The notes beneath the pieces were generated by a model. It made no database searches and was not told where the DNA came from. It was given only the letters and a program-made list of their open reading frames with translations. Shown here piece by piece: positions 4,011 through 5,081 of a stretch of 5,081 nucleotides of DNA. This DNA is from Thiohalobacter sp. (GTDB lineage Bacteria; Pseudomonadota; Gammaproteobacteria; DSM-19610). A program made the translations under genes and the position numbers. Positions within the stretch are counted from its first letter, which is position 1. Each line of letters opens with the position of its first letter. The stretch spans positions 1-5,081 of the forward strand of contig JALVCM010000065.1 of assembly GCA_027010005.1 (NCBI GenBank). Reading direction: 5' to 3'.

Positions 4011-5081
4011 ATGAGTAAACGAAGTATCAACATACTGATGATGTGCAGTGACGCCTCCTGTGACGCCGTGGGGCACGCACTGAAACATGCAGACTTTGCC
4101 TGCCAGCTGTCGCGCAGTAATCAGTTCCGCTCGCTCAGCGATACCCTGGCAGGCAGCCCGGTGCCTGATGTCATTATCACTGAACCCGGCCCGGAAAATC
4201 TTTCTGCACGGGAACTGACACACTTGCTGCACCAGCAAGGCCGCGAAAACCTGCCAGTGATTCCTGTAGCCGGAACCGGCGCCGAGCCGGAAGTCATAGA
4301 ATACCTGGAGTACGGCTTTGACCAGCTGGTCATCAATACACCTGCCGCACTGGCCAGACTGTGTACGCTTGTCCCGTTTGTTGTACAGCAGGCGGAAGAA
4401 AAACAACGCCAGCAGGCAACTGCCGAAGAACTCCGGGAAAGCCGTGAACGCTACCTCGACATTTTCGACAACACCAGCGACCTTATCCAGTGTCTGTCGA
4501 GGGAAGGTCGATTCCTGTACACCAACCAGACCTGGCGTAAAACCATGGGCTACAGTGTGGACGAGGTCAGGCAGCTGTCATTGACGGATGTATTACACCC
4601 CGACAGCCTGGCCTGTTGCAGTGAGCGCTTCTCACGCCTGAAGAAGGGTGAATCAATGCGGCGTATTGACTTCAAATTTGTCACCCGAAGTGGCGAAACA
4701 GTACACCTTGAAGGTGACTGTGGAAGTCTTTTCAGGGATGGAGAAGCCGTATCGACCCGCGGAATCTTCCGCAATGTTACCGAAACAGTTAAATCGGAAC
4801 GGGCACGAAAAGTCAGTGAAGCACGTTACCAGACCCTGTATGACAATGCGCCTGATATCTATTCCATTGTCAATGTGCGCGGAGAATTTGAATCGATCAA
4901 CCGAACCGGCGCCAGGATGCTGGGCTACGAAGTGGATGAGCTGGTCGGGCAACCAGCAACCCTGGTCATCCACCCTGAAGACCAGGAACGCGTTATTGCC
5001 TATATCACCGAACGTTTTTCGGACCCGGCCGAGAGCAACGGGATCGAATACCGCAAGGTCAGAAAGGACGGTTCCGTGCTG
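4011..5081 (+). CDS. Multi-domain PAS signalling protein with degenerate N-terminal receiver-like domain (3' truncated)
   Basis: An uninterrupted frame of 357 codons runs from the ATG at 4011 to the window end, so the C-terminal output domain is missing. Residues 1-125 resemble a response-regulator receiver: INILMM first strand, DVIITEPGP (53-61), LPVIPVAGTG (81-90), then YGFDQLVIN (101-109). The phosphoacceptor Asp position appears to be Glu58, the early acidic pair is absent and the conserved Lys is Asn109, so it is probably a pseudo-receiver. A Glu/Gln-rich helical linker (about 124-147) follows. PAS domain 1 (about 145-260) has YLDIFDNTSDLI, GYSVDEV and HPD, ending in a PAC-like RNVTE. 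PAS domain 2 (about 270 onward) has YQTLYDNAPDIYSIV, GYEVDELVG, HPEDQERV and RKDG. No membrane segment is seen, so the visible part is cytoplasmic. The product is probably a hybrid histidine kinase or a diguanylate cyclase/phosphodiesterase. An in-frame stop at 3975 limits the start; no clear Shine-Dalgarno sequence precedes 4011. It is divergent from the arsM operon. Confidence 0.9.
   Translation, partial: MSKRSINILMMCSDASCDAVGHALKHADFACQLSRSNQFRSLSDTLAGSPVPDVIITEPGPENLSARELTHLLHQQGRENLPVIPVAGTGAEPEVIEYLEYGFDQLVINTPAALARLCTLVPFVVQQAEEKQRQQATAEELRESRERYLDIFDNTSDLIQCLSREGRFLYTNQTWRKTMGYSVDEVRQLSLTDVLHPDSLACCSERFSRLKKGESMRRIDFKFVTRSGETVHLEGDCGSLFRDGEAVSTRGIFRNVTETVKSERARKVSEARYQTLYDNAPDIYSIVNVRGEFESINRTGARMLGYEVDELVGQPATLVIHPEDQERVIAYITERFSDPAESNGIEYRKVRKDGSVL

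Noticed and set aside
4008..4406. Minus-strand open frame of 132 codons opposite the PAS gene start
   Set aside because: It is antisense to the clear receiver/PAS coding frame and its protein has no family features.

Overview
The window looks like chromosomal DNA from a Gram-negative proteobacterium, most likely a gammaproteobacterium. The reasons are a C-terminal outer-membrane barrel ending in Phe, Sec-exported c-type cytochrome, moderately GC-rich coding DNA and typical proteobacterial protein families. The genus cannot be read from the sequence. No mobile element, CRISPR array, tRNA or rRNA was seen.

Layout. (1) Positions 1-1131, plus strand: the 3' end of an outer-membrane porin-like barrel gene, then 12 bases later a periplasmic diheme cytochrome c. 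The pair is closed by a strong hairpin terminator (1146-1182). (2) Positions 1247-1672, plus strand: a MerR-family metal-responsive regulator with three cysteines placed like the mercury ligands of MerR. (3) Positions 1664-3810, minus strand: a compact three-gene operon read right to left. It encodes a family 2 glycosyltransferase (TIGR04283 type), a second nucleotidyl/glycosyltransferase (TIGR04282/DUF2064 type) and an arsenite S-adenosylmethionine methyltransferase, ArsM. The genes overlap by 8 and 74 bases, and the operon runs tail to tail into the regulator gene with a 9-base overlap. (4) Positions 3811-4010: an AT-rich divergent intergenic region with a good minus-strand promoter candidate and several short palindromes. 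(5) Positions 4011-5081, plus strand: the start of a multi-domain signalling protein, with a degenerate receiver-like domain followed by two PAS domains. It is cut by the window end, so its output domain is unknown.

How the genes may work together. ArsM methylates trivalent arsenic. The two transferase families beside it are known from genomic context as companions of a radical SAM protein (now called ArsS in arsenosugar biosynthesis). The operon is therefore best read as an arsenic methylation and possible arsenosugar (organoarsenical) cassette. No ArsS gene lies in the window, so the sugar step is inference. The thiol-rich MerR regulator could sense Hg(II), As(III) or another soft metal, but its target promoter is not evident. 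Nothing directly links the porin/cytochrome pair or the PAS protein to the arsenic genes.
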